Shown here in pieces: positions 46,346 to 55,225 of a stretch of DNA of 64,000 nt (position 1 is the stretch's first letter; each line of letters opens with the position of its first letter). Origin of the DNA: Nostoc sp. HK-01. GTDB taxonomy: Bacteria > Cyanobacteriota > Cyanobacteriia > Cyanobacteriales > Nostocaceae. Where the stretch lies: contig AP018318.1 of the NCBI GenBank assembly GCA_003990705.1, forward strand, positions 2,111,501 to 2,175,500, in the 5' to 3' direction. The notes beneath the pieces were generated by a model. It was not told the origin of the DNA. It was given only the letters and a program-made list of their open reading frames with translations, and made no database searches. Made by a program: the position numbers and the translations under genes.

Positions 46346-47404
46346 TTAAACAGAACGAGAAAGTGAATTAGCTTTGGGAGTCTTATTTTTCACAACGTGA
46401 ATGATTTTTTTAATTACTTCATCATTGTGCCAATAGCTACCATGTGGATTGTCGGGTAGCAGAGACAGCAGTAAAGGTAAATTGGTTTGTGCAAGTGGAG
46501 TTTGTGCAATGAGATTTTCTAACCAGCCTAACCATCCTGTGCTGTGGGTGATAGTATCTTGGATATCTAAGTATTCAGTGTAACCATCCACTAAATCTAT
46601 CATCATTTTTTGCAGTGGGTAGGCGATGGGATCAGCAGGATGAATATAGTTCCACCAAGGTAGTTTTTCTCTTGGGCTTGCTTCTTCTTGCAGAGATTTT
46701 AATAATGTCTGGAGTTTGGGTGTAATGTCGTGGCTACTGCTTGCACCTATCTCATTTTGACCTACGAATGTTTGGAGGTTGGGTGTAATGTCGTGACTAC
46801 TGCTTGCGCCTGTCTCATCTTGATCTGATTTGACATCGGTCAAACTAAAGATGGCGACAGGTGAACCCATTGTGTGAATACTCGCAATTTTAATTCCTTC
46901 ATAGCGATCGCGATTTTCCCCATCTACGCCAAAAATGGCATCCCGAATAGCCATCACATCATCATGGGCGGGTGCATTTTGATCTTCCCACCGACTGGCA
47001 AACAAAATGTCAAATAACATGACTGTTCCCCAACTGTGGGTAACTATATGCAGCCGATCATCAGGTTTGGCTTTCAGTAGTCCACTGTCAGCTATCTGTT
47101 TTTTGAGTTTGCGAACGATTTTTGCGCCTACATAACGGCTGATATAAAGTGCAGCATCTCCAGTAAAAGGAAGAATTTGCTGTTCCCGAATGTTGTGGAA
47201 CCACATCTGATTCCAATCGGATGAACTTCTGAGTTGTCCCAGTAGTTTAGTTTCTGGTTGTTGATTGATATCACCCCAGTAAAAAGGGATGTTTTGGAAA
47301 TTGCGATCGCTCGCACTTTGCGCTAACCGTTGAAACAGTTCATCAGCGTAGTTCGGGTTGCGGATAGTCACGCCATGAATAAACAAAACGTAGTCTGTAG
47401 CCAT
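46346..47404 (-). CDS. Alpha/beta-hydrolase-like protein with internal duplication
   Basis: A 352-residue protein from MATDYVLFIHGV (47404); the frame is open 7 codons more. It starts with the oxyanion-type FIHGVT and has the nucleophile elbow THSWGT. A 21-residue unit (GASSSHDITPxLQT) occurs twice in tandem because of a 63-bp DNA duplication (46704-46829), probably in a surface loop. No signal peptide. It follows the cytochrome gene by about 51 bp and precedes the lipoxygenase, so it may release or modify fatty acids for it. Substrate unknown. Confidence 0.8.
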   Translation of the reverse strand: MATDYVLFIHGVTIRNPNYADELFQRLAQSASDRNFQNIPFYWGDINQQPETKLLGQLRSSSDWNQMWFHNIREQQILPFTGDAALYISRYVGAKIVRKLKKQIADSGLLKAKPDDRLHIVTHSWGTVMLFDILFASRWEDQNAPAHDDVMAIRDAIFGVDGENRDRYEGIKIASIHTMGSPVAIFSLTDVKSDQDETGASSSHDITPNLQTFVGQNEIGASSSHDITPKLQTLLKSLQEEASPREKLPWWNYIHPADPIAYPLQKMMIDLVDGYTEYLDIQDTITHSTGWLGWLENLIAQTPLAQTNLPLLLSLLPDNPHGSYWHNDEVIKKIIHVVKNKTPKANSLSRSV

Positions 47405-47455
47405 TACAACACCCCTTTTCTGCAAGTTTTGGCGAAACGACGATGCGGCTCAGGT

Positions 47456-48889
47456 CTACAAAGTTTTTAAGTACTCAATCAGTGCTTTTTTATCGTCACT
47501 GGGCAAATCAGTACCATAAACATGTCCCTGATTGGAATTAGCAGCAACGGTCGTATCATATTTAAAACCTACACGTTTAGCTTCTTCTCCTGCGGAAATA
47601 AAGCCAATTTTTTGCGAATCGTAAACATCGTAACCCCGATAAAAGGTTTGGGGACGATTCTCTGGTTTTTCTAACAAATCTTGCAGAGATGGGACAGAAC
47701 CGTTATGCAAATATGGCGCTCTAATCCACAGCCCATCCAGAGATACAGCCACATAGCCGTTGGTTTTGCGTAATTGGCTAAAGTCCCAAGGATAACCGTC
47801 ACCAAAGTGGTTGTAGGTGTCGGCGGCCTGTTGTGTCCACATATCTAGACGATGGCGGTCTGTTCCTACTTCGTCTACAGGGATAACTGTACCTGTTCTT
47901 TCACCACCAAAGGCGTGACAAGATGCACAGGTATTAGCAAAAATTTGACTCCCTTTATTCACCAATTTCTGATCAATTGCAAAGGGATATTTGGGTGGGG
48001 AAAGTTCGCTGATATAGTCTTCTACTCGTTGTAAATCAGCCACAGGTAAAGAATCTTTGGTTGCACCATCCCCAATTGCGCCTGTTTGTACAGTTTCTTT
48101 GAGAGAAGTTTCTAAACCATCCCAATGCAAAGCAAATCCTTTGTGTAATGCCTGATTCCAAATTGGCATCATATCAGAGTTACCGATAGTGTCATCTTTG
48201 GGCAGTTTTAAAGTGTTGAATTTGACTGGGTTAAAGGGATCAATCCGACCAGCCCCCCAGTTGGGACGAGAATCCATCCAGGCGAAGTCGGCGCTTTGTT
48301 GCAGTAGGGCTTTTTTGGTTTGGGGAATAATCAAAAAGCGATAAAGTAAGTTTTCTACCCAAGAAAACTCATGATTATATTTGATTTCGTCCAGGATATA
48401 GTCGGCGGTAAATCTGGGATCGCTGGCGGCTGCACCCAAAAACCGCACATAAGCTTGCGAGTTGAATTTGTTAGAAGGCCCAGCGGGAAAAATTTGGGGT
48501 TTTTCTAAGGGACTAGTTCTATAGGTAGCCGTATGACATACCGCACAAGTAATCCCTACGCGGGGAAAACCAATGGTTTTTTTAGTAAAACCAATTGGGG
48601 TTTCTTTGCCTTCTTCCCAAGTAATTCCTAAAGAAGTGTAACCGCCTGGCCCTGGTAGTTTATCGGGAAAGATACGGGGAAGTACTAACCAAATCCAATA
48701 AGGTATCCCTTGGGCTGCTTCTGTACCAATGGAACCATATTTAAAATGTTCTTCTGGAGATTTGTAGGTCAGCGGCACATCCCGAAATAAATGATACCAA
48801 GCTGTGTATCCTACTCCCCCGACTAGTAAAACAACAACTAAAGCAATGCTGACGAGAATTCTGCCTAATTTCTCTTTGAAAATTTTCAT
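47456..48889 (-). CDS. Di-haem c-type cytochrome (paralogue A)
   Basis: A 477-residue protein with one N-terminal membrane anchor (residues 11-30) and an exported body. Two haem c sites are visible: CAVCH (115-119) and CASCH (about 319-324). The conserved opening EEHFKYGSIGTE, PYWIWLVLP and GYTSLG is shared with the protein at 49363-50835, so the two are paralogues. The architecture (LxxPYLHNGSVPSLQDLLEKPENRP near the C-terminus) is that of di-haem peroxidase/thiol-oxidoreductase-like cytochromes. It may pass electrons or catalyse an oxidation in the periplasm or lumen. Spacing to the neighbours is 26-51 bp. Confidence 0.9.
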   Translation of the reverse strand: MKIFKEKLGRILVSIALVVVLLVGGVGYTAWYHLFRDVPLTYKSPEEHFKYGSIGTEAAQGIPYWIWLVLPRIFPDKLPGPGGYTSLGITWEEGKETPIGFTKKTIGFPRVGITCAVCHTATYRTSPLEKPQIFPAGPSNKFNSQAYVRFLGAAASDPRFTADYILDEIKYNHEFSWVENLLYRFLIIPQTKKALLQQSADFAWMDSRPNWGAGRIDPFNPVKFNTLKLPKDDTIGNSDMMPIWNQALHKGFALHWDGLETSLKETVQTGAIGDGATKDSLPVADLQRVEDYISELSPPKYPFAIDQKLVNKGSQIFANTCASCHAFGGERTGTVIPVDEVGTDRHRLDMWTQQAADTYNHFGDGYPWDFSQLRKTNGYVAVSLDGLWIRAPYLHNGSVPSLQDLLEKPENRPQTFYRGYDVYDSQKIGFISAGEEAKRVGFKYDTTVAANSNQGHVYGTDLPSDDKKALIEYLKTL

Positions 48890-48915
48890 AACATTACATT
48901 GCTCCTTGGTAGAAA

Positions 48916-49347
48916 TTAGGAGAATTGTTTGACTGGTTCTTTGGCGATCGCCTCAGCATTTTCACTCCGCAAAGCTAGAGTTAAGAAAATCGCTTCTATT
49001 ACACCAAAAAATAAGTCTACAAAGGCAATAGATAAAAAGCCTTTATCTTGCCCAAAAAAGAACACGGCACAAATAAAAAATGTCGAACCAAATGCTCTGG
49101 AAGGAAAGATAGAAATCCAAGCAGTTGCCTGATATCTATAAGGGTCTATGGCTCCAGGAATGTAAAATGCACTAATGATAAATAACAGCATTCCCGCCGT
49201 TCTTACCCAGATAATTGGTTCTGGTTGGTGCATCTTTAAAAACCACAGCATAAACTCTGGAAAGAAGCAAGAGAAAATGACAAAAAGCATATTCACCATA
49301 ATGCCCAGCCAAGTTACACGGCTAAACCATTTTGCGTAATTATTCAT
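48916..49347 (-). CDS. Small four-helix membrane protein between two cytochromes
   Basis: A 143-residue protein with four hydrophobic segments (about 10-35, 45-65, 75-100, 105-125) and charged ends. No family recognised. It lies 15 bp after one di-haem cytochrome gene and 26 bp before the other, a spacing that implies a shared transcript and perhaps a membrane complex. A quinone or anchor role would be speculative. Confidence 0.8.
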   Translation of the reverse strand: MNNYAKWFSRVTWLGIMVNMLFVIFSCFFPEFMLWFLKMHQPEPIIWVRTAGMLLFIISAFYIPGAIDPYRYQATAWISIFPSRAFGSTFFICAVFFFGQDKGFLSIAFVDLFFGVIEAIFLTLALRSENAEAIAKEPVKQFS

Positions 49348-49362
49348 TTTTTTGGCTCCTAA

Positions 49363-50835
49363 TTATAGCTGCTTCATGTACTCAACCAACGCATCTTTTT
49401 CTGCTGGTGAGAGTTCTACTCCATATACATGACCGCTGTTACTATTTCCAGGTTTGGTCGTATCAAATTTAAAATATTGTTTGCCGTTTTCTTGGGCAAC
49501 AGTTGACACAAACCCGACTTTTTCTCGATCAATCACGTCGTAACCCCGATAAAACTCTTTGGGTCGATTTTCTGGTTTTTCTAGCAAATCTCGTAATGTG
49601 GGAACTGAGCCATTATGTAAATAAGGGCCGCGTAACCAAATACCATCTAGTGGTGCATTGGCGTAGCCATTCGTTTTGCGGAAATGATTAAACCGCCAAG
49701 GATAACCTGCATACAAAGTATTTTGGTTAGATAGGGTTTGGTAGGTAAAGGAATTGAGACGATGGGGGTCTGTACCAATTTCTTGAATGGGAACAACTTT
49801 ACCTGTATATTTTCCGCCAAAGGCGTGGCAACTAGCACAATTATTGGCAAATAGTGTTTCTCCGGTAGCTGCTAAAGTTTGATTAACTTGATATGGATAT
49901 TTGGGTGGTGGTAATGTCCACAACCAATCAGCTACTCGTTGAATTCTATCTATATCGATTGTGGTGGGTGTAACTCCCGCACCTAAAGCCGCACTTTTGT
50001 TCCGTTCGTCAACAGAATCGTTATTCCCATCCCAGTGTAATTCCATGTCTTTACGCTGTTTTTGATTCCACACGGAGGGGAAATCTGATGTGCCAATTAA
50101 TTCATCCTCACGCAATTTATCCATTGGAAAATGAAATTGAATTGCTTTATAAGGATTGAAAGTATCGACTCTACCTGGCCCCCAATCTGGTTGCTGATAG
50201 ATGAAGGACAGGCGACTTCTTTGATTAATTAGTGCGTCGCGCGTTTGAGGAATGGCAATAAAGCGATAAACTAATTTTTCAATTGGGTTAATACCGCCAC
50301 TAATTTTTTCAATTTCTGGCAGCATCCGATTAGCAGTAAAGCGCGGGTCTATAGCAACTTCGGATAGGAATTTGATGTATCCTTGCAAGTTTACTACATT
50401 AGCCGGCATTGCTGTCTTGATTTCGCGATAGCTATTTGGTGTCTCACGCAGTGTACCTGTATGACACACCGCACAATTCAAGCCAACACGGTTAATAAAC
50501 ACCCGCCGTTGCGAAAACCCAATCGGTAAATCCTTTCCCGGTTCTTGAATAAAGCCCAAGGAAGTGTAACCTTGATCTGGCAATTTATCAGGAAATAATT
50601 CTGGCAGAACTTTCCATATCCAATACGGAACGCCATTTACTTCTTCACTACCAATAGAACCGTATTTAAAATGGTCTTGGATATCGGCGTAATCAACTGG
50701 GGAGTTAGAAATAGCAGGCCAAATGAGAAATACAATTACTGCGATAACTCCCACAATTGCACCCAAAACCCACTTGAAAACCGCTTTAGTTCCTTTAACA
50801 ACGCTGGGAACTAGCGTAGGGCTTGTTTGAGTCAT
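49363..50835 (-). CDS. Di-haem c-type cytochrome (paralogue B)
   Basis: A 490-residue protein with an N-terminal anchor (about 20-42) and haem sites CAVCH (121-125) and CASCH (about 332-336). It shares HFKYGSIGSEEVNGVPYWIWK, GYTSLG and the C-terminal GPYLHNGSVPTLRDLLEKPENRP with paralogue A. It lies 58 bp after the ene-reductase gene and 15 bp before the membrane protein. The same electron-transfer or peroxidase-like role is likely; which substrate it oxidises cannot be told. Confidence 0.9.
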   Translation of the reverse strand: MTQTSPTLVPSVVKGTKAVFKWVLGAIVGVIAVIVFLIWPAISNSPVDYADIQDHFKYGSIGSEEVNGVPYWIWKVLPELFPDKLPDQGYTSLGFIQEPGKDLPIGFSQRRVFINRVGLNCAVCHTGTLRETPNSYREIKTAMPANVVNLQGYIKFLSEVAIDPRFTANRMLPEIEKISGGINPIEKLVYRFIAIPQTRDALINQRSRLSFIYQQPDWGPGRVDTFNPYKAIQFHFPMDKLREDELIGTSDFPSVWNQKQRKDMELHWDGNNDSVDERNKSAALGAGVTPTTIDIDRIQRVADWLWTLPPPKYPYQVNQTLAATGETLFANNCASCHAFGGKYTGKVVPIQEIGTDPHRLNSFTYQTLSNQNTLYAGYPWRFNHFRKTNGYANAPLDGIWLRGPYLHNGSVPTLRDLLEKPENRPKEFYRGYDVIDREKVGFVSTVAQENGKQYFKFDTTKPGNSNSGHVYGVELSPAEKDALVEYMKQL

Positions 50836-50893
50836 TACAAAGTCACTCTCTGGTTAATAGTCAAGAGTCAATGGTCAATGGTCAAATGACAAA

Positions 50894-52312
50894 TTAAACA
50901 TGTAAGACCGGAACTTCGGTGTTATGTTTTGCTGACTCATCGCCATGAAATACTGACATAACTTCTGCCATCATCGCTTCATAGTCATTATCAAAGCGAC
51001 TTAATTCATAACAACCCAAGGGGTTTTCAATGACGTTGAGTAGGCATTTGTTGCAATAGGTACATGGTCTATCTGGTAAGTCTTTGCCTTGTTGTAATTG
51101 TTTTGGTAAATCGTTATTAGCAATCAATTGTCGAGCAATTGTCACACCATCACAATAGCCGTCGTCAATGGCTTGGCGAATAAATGAACCTTGTTGAAAA
51201 CCACCAGTACACAAAACCGGAATATTGACGGCTTGTTTAATGGCGCGTGATGAAAGTAAATTTCTCCCTTGGTTTTCTATCAAGAGTTTTCTCATTTCAT
51301 CATCAGAGACATAATTACCGTTAAATGCTGGCGGTGGGAGTTGTTTCTTCACCCGATTCCATAAGAATTTGAAAATTGGATTCAACAATTTGTAGCGGAA
51401 TAAGATGTAGTTGCGAATTGTTTGATTACCGCTGGAGAGCATTGTGTCATAGGTTTTAGTAATGACTTCAAAATTAAAATCTCCAATGGGGTTTAGGGGA
51501 TGAGGAAATAAACTTCCTACCGATACGTGGACTGCATCTGCACCGGCTTCTTCAGCCCATTTACAAATCTGTACAGATTCTTCTAAAGTATTTCCGGGTT
51601 TCTCCCAAGGAATTACCGCATCGTTGTAATCAATGGCACTAATTTTAAATTGTAGGTGGAAGTCTTCGCCGACTTCTTTGCGAATCGCGCGAATTACATC
51701 TAATAAAAACCGCGCTCGATTTTCTAGTGAACCACCATATTCGTCGGTGCGATCGTTAATTCCTGAACTGAGAAATTGATTGAATAAATAACCGTTCCCA
51801 CTGTGTAGTTCTATACCATCTAAACCAGCTAAACGCGCCCGTCTAGCACCATCAGCAAACATTTGGATGGTTTCTTTAATCTCTGTCAAAGTCATCGCTT
51901 GGCAAAGTAAGCCGTGGAATGATTCAGTTTTGCTGGTAGAACTTAAGGCTTTTAAACCGTCATTTTCTACACCGCCAATGTCTTGCTGTCTTCCAGAATG
52001 GCTGAGTTGCAAAATTAATTTACAGTCATATTCATGGACTTTTTCACCTACTTTGCGCCAAAAAGGAATCCGTTCATCGCAGTGAATTGTGGCGTAATTA
52101 GGCATAATTCGACCACGAATCGCTACTGGTACAAAAGAAGTAATAATTGCCCCAACTCCACCACGGGCAAATTTTTCTTCCCAATTAATTCTGGCTTGAG
52201 TACCAGAACCATCATAGTTATCCCACCTCCCGGATATACTGGAGCGAAAAATCCGGTTTTTGACAGTGAGATTCCGAAATTGCAATGGCTTAAAGATAAT
52301 ATCGTTTTCCAT
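50894..52312 (-). CDS. NADH:flavin oxidoreductase (old yellow enzyme family)
   Basis: A 472-residue FMN-dependent TIM-barrel reductase. Family signs are FKPLQFRNLTVKNRI at the start, LQLSHSGRQ, ELHSGNGYLFNQFLSSGIND (with His and Asn for substrate binding), RTDEYGGSLENRARF and the FMN-phosphate region VLCTGGFQ. A late Cys cluster (CTYCNKC, then Cys after 11 residues; about 416-437) resembles the iron-sulfur site of dienoyl-CoA-reductase-type members, but the C-terminal flavin domain of those is absent. It would reduce conjugated C=C bonds of lipid or terpenoid enones. First gene of the minus-strand series. Confidence 0.92.
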   Translation of the reverse strand: MENDIIFKPLQFRNLTVKNRIFRSSISGRWDNYDGSGTQARINWEEKFARGGVGAIITSFVPVAIRGRIMPNYATIHCDERIPFWRKVGEKVHEYDCKLILQLSHSGRQQDIGGVENDGLKALSSTSKTESFHGLLCQAMTLTEIKETIQMFADGARRARLAGLDGIELHSGNGYLFNQFLSSGINDRTDEYGGSLENRARFLLDVIRAIRKEVGEDFHLQFKISAIDYNDAVIPWEKPGNTLEESVQICKWAEEAGADAVHVSVGSLFPHPLNPIGDFNFEVITKTYDTMLSSGNQTIRNYILFRYKLLNPIFKFLWNRVKKQLPPPAFNGNYVSDDEMRKLLIENQGRNLLSSRAIKQAVNIPVLCTGGFQQGSFIRQAIDDGYCDGVTIARQLIANNDLPKQLQQGKDLPDRPCTYCNKCLLNVIENPLGCYELSRFDNDYEAMMAEVMSVFHGDESAKHNTEVPVLHV

Positions 52313-53075
52313 ACTCTCCTTCCTATTTGCAATAGAATCAAGTATTAATACGCGAGTGCGACTTATTTTTTTAACTCCTGTCCAAACCTCTCTCCCCGGA
52401 GGAGAGAGGCTTTGATTCTTGCTCCCTTTCTCTACAAGGGAAGAGGTTGGGGGTTAGGTGTAAAAAAAATTTACACATAGCGTTGTGTAAACAAAAACCA
52501 CCCAGATAAATACTATTGATAGATACTCTGGGGTTTTGTTTTGAATACTTACAAGTTCAAGATTATGTTTTTCGGATGTAATGTAGAAGATTAATTTTTT
52601 GTTACTTAGTTTGCTGCCCAAATATTAAACTGAAGGCTTACCAGATAAAGGTTGAGCCATTAAATCAGATTTTTTTATAACTGAGTGAAACTAGCAACCT
52701 CAACGAATCAAATCTTAAGAAATACTTTTTTTGATACCAAGGTTAACGCAATATTAACGCACTCTCCTACACAACAATTTGTTACAAAATTAGCCTAGTT
52801 TTAAATGTCGCTTACAAGATAACAAATACAGTTTGTTACACCAGGATAAATTTACAATTTTTTAAAGAAATCAGTTCACAAAGGAGCAAATTTTTTAGTG
52901 ACGTTTGCCAAGCTTGTGTAGTAACTTCATAGATGACAGTGCCTAAATTAAGGTGCAATATGATTTATTCGCTAAATATCTCTGAAGGATCAATCAGGAA
53001 CATAGCGAATTAATTGTGAAGCTTTGTTATTAAGATGCACCTGATTAAGTTTAGGTGTTACTCATTGAGAGTTTT
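52313..53075. other. 763-bp divergent control region with repeats and hairpins
   Basis: It separates the ene-reductase series from the RoxA/B-like series and should hold both promoters. A hairpin CCTCTCTCC/GGAGAGAGG (52387-52409), followed by a repeat-rich stretch to 52460, looks like a dispersed repeat. A second structure, AAAACC..CCAGA with TCTGGGGTTTT (52494-52537), is followed by T-rich sequence. GTAACA-type palindromic words occur near 52780-52850. No gene is supported. Confidence 0.5.
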
Positions 53076-55082
53076 ATGAACAAAATACGCCTATTGTGGA
53101 AAGGCTGTTTGGTGGTCTTCGCTGCGATCGCAATTACATTTTGCGGTTGGTATAGCACACCAATAGCTCTAGCTAGTGAGTATAGTGAAACACCTGCTCC
53201 CATCTCCAATGAGTATAATGATGCGGCTTATACCGATAACTGCGATGGTATCGGATATCTCCCGCCATATACTAAGGAGAATCTTACCGAAGCTGAAAAA
53301 AGAGGTCGTTGTACTTGGTACTTATGGACTGGTGGTAATGCTACATACTATCGAGACATTGCCAAGCGCACCCACGGTGGTGTTGACCTACTCCAGCTGA
53401 TTAACTCGAAGCAGTATGACCATGATCAGCGTTTGCAACGTTTTGGCGCAATCAACGACCCTGGATGTGAAAAAGCCAAAGAAGAAGATGAATATGGGTT
53501 TTTGTTGGATAAGTGTAAAGACCCCCTGTCTACTGGTGTGATTGGGTTACGCAAGTTCCCCAACCCCAAATTTGACAAAGCAAAATGGAATTATGACCAA
53601 TACATTAAGGATTCGGAAATTGAGCCACCTTATCTGATTGGCCAGTCTTGTGCTATTTGTCACGTTGCTTTAGACCCACTGAACCCACCCAAAGATAAAG
53701 AACACCCCCAATGGGAAAACCTCGTTCCCGCTTTGGGAAATCAGTATATTAAAGAAAGCGAATTATTTTCTACGAAACTCAGGGATGATAGCTTCATCAA
53801 GCAAGTCTTAGATGCTCAACGTCCAGGCACATCTGACACATCGCGGATTGCTACAGATCACATTAATAATCCTAATGCGATTAACGCCATTTTTAATTTA
53901 GGCGATCGCCCCACATACCCAGAGGTGATGAACGACGGTTCCACCAAAAATGTCAATCACATTCTCAAAGATGGTGCAGACTCCACAGGGGTAGCTATTG
54001 CTTCTTTGCGTGTTTACGTCAACATTGGGATGTGTGGTGACTATTGGTTAAGCCTCCACGAAGCAATGTTAGGTAGAACTCCGCAACGTCCTTTTGATAT
54101 CGAAACAGCCAGAAAGAATTGCGAAGGCTGGAGACAAACAGAAGCACGCATGGCTGATGCAGAAGCATTCCTCAAAACTATCCAACCGATGCACCTCAAA
54201 GATGCACCCGGTGGTGAAGCTTTCTTAACCAAAGATGAAAAGGTTCTCGAACGCGGCAAGATAGTTTTTGCTGATACCTGTGCATCTTGTCACTCTAGTA
54301 AGAAGCCACCTGCTGAAATTGCGGCTGACCCCGACCAAGCTAAGAAATGGTACGAAGAATCTGTACTCAGTAGTAATTTCCTCGACCATAATTTCTTATC
54401 GGATGACCAACGCTACCCAGCTACACTGATTGGTACGAATATTTCCCGTTCTTTAGGAACTAACGCCACCAAAGGGCATATCTGGGATCAGTTCTCTTCT
54501 AAAACTTATAAAGAACTACCTTCTCCTGGTGAACTGACGCTGTATAATCCCTTCAACGAAGCCAAACCGATCAATTTCCAAATACCACAAGGCGGCTTAG
54601 GCTATTACCGCACACCTTCACTAATTAGTATTTGGGCAACAGCACCATTTCTCCATAACAACACCCTAGGTTTGTATAACGAAGATCCTTCTGTGAAAGG
54701 TCGGATAGCAGCTTATACCGATGCTATGGAAAAAATGCTCTGGCCAGAAAAACGTGAAGGCATTATCAGCAGAACTGACCGCAAAACTAAATTAGATTTG
54801 CCCCCAGGAGATCCCAATCCCAGATTGCGTTTACCTATACCTAAAGGTATGCCTGTCAACTTGTTGGCAAATGTCAATATGAGAGAGGCAATTACTTCTC
54901 TTAATCTAGGTAACTTATTCCAAGATTTAAGGCCAGAAGGCGGCATCAAAGGTAAACTTGCCCGTGTCTTATTAAGAGCGAATAAATCTCCTGACTTCGT
55001 TGAAGATAGGGGTCATACTTTTGGTGCTAATTTATCTGATGATGACAAAAAAGCCCTGATCGAGTTTGTGAAAAATTTCTAA
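53076..55082 (+). CDS. Large di-haem cytochrome c, RoxA/RoxB-like
   Basis: A 668-residue exported protein from ATG 53076; the frame opens at a GTG 7 codons earlier. A signal peptide (about 1-36, ending ALAS) precedes two haem c sites, CAICH (192-196) and CASCH (402-406). Length, haem spacing and the order GQSCAICHVALDP, then CGDYWLSLHE, then CASCH and FLHNNTLG recall the di-haem rubber oxygenases RoxA and RoxB, which cleave polyisoprene C=C bonds with O2. I cannot check the key residues of those enzymes from memory, so the assignment is to family only. It faces the lipoxygenase series across the control region. Confidence 0.8.
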   Translation: MNKIRLLWKGCLVVFAAIAITFCGWYSTPIALASEYSETPAPISNEYNDAAYTDNCDGIGYLPPYTKENLTEAEKRGRCTWYLWTGGNATYYRDIAKRTHGGVDLLQLINSKQYDHDQRLQRFGAINDPGCEKAKEEDEYGFLLDKCKDPLSTGVIGLRKFPNPKFDKAKWNYDQYIKDSEIEPPYLIGQSCAICHVALDPLNPPKDKEHPQWENLVPALGNQYIKESELFSTKLRDDSFIKQVLDAQRPGTSDTSRIATDHINNPNAINAIFNLGDRPTYPEVMNDGSTKNVNHILKDGADSTGVAIASLRVYVNIGMCGDYWLSLHEAMLGRTPQRPFDIETARKNCEGWRQTEARMADAEAFLKTIQPMHLKDAPGGEAFLTKDEKVLERGKIVFADTCASCHSSKKPPAEIAADPDQAKKWYEESVLSSNFLDHNFLSDDQRYPATLIGTNISRSLGTNATKGHIWDQFSSKTYKELPSPGELTLYNPFNEAKPINFQIPQGGLGYYRTPSLISIWATAPFLHNNTLGLYNEDPSVKGRIAAYTDAMEKMLWPEKREGIISRTDRKTKLDLPPGDPNPRLRLPIPKGMPVNLLANVNMREAITSLNLGNLFQDLRPEGGIKGKLARVLLRANKSPDFVEDRGHTFGANLSDDDKKALIEFVKNF

Positions 55083-55225
55083 AACAACTCGTCAAAATAC
55101 TTGGTCTTTAACTAGTCGTTCCCAGGTGTAACTTGGGAACGATAAATATTTGTATTAAGAGTCAATAATCAAGAGTTACTAGTTAAATAACTAATGACCA
55201 ATAACAATAAACAAGGAGGATATCA

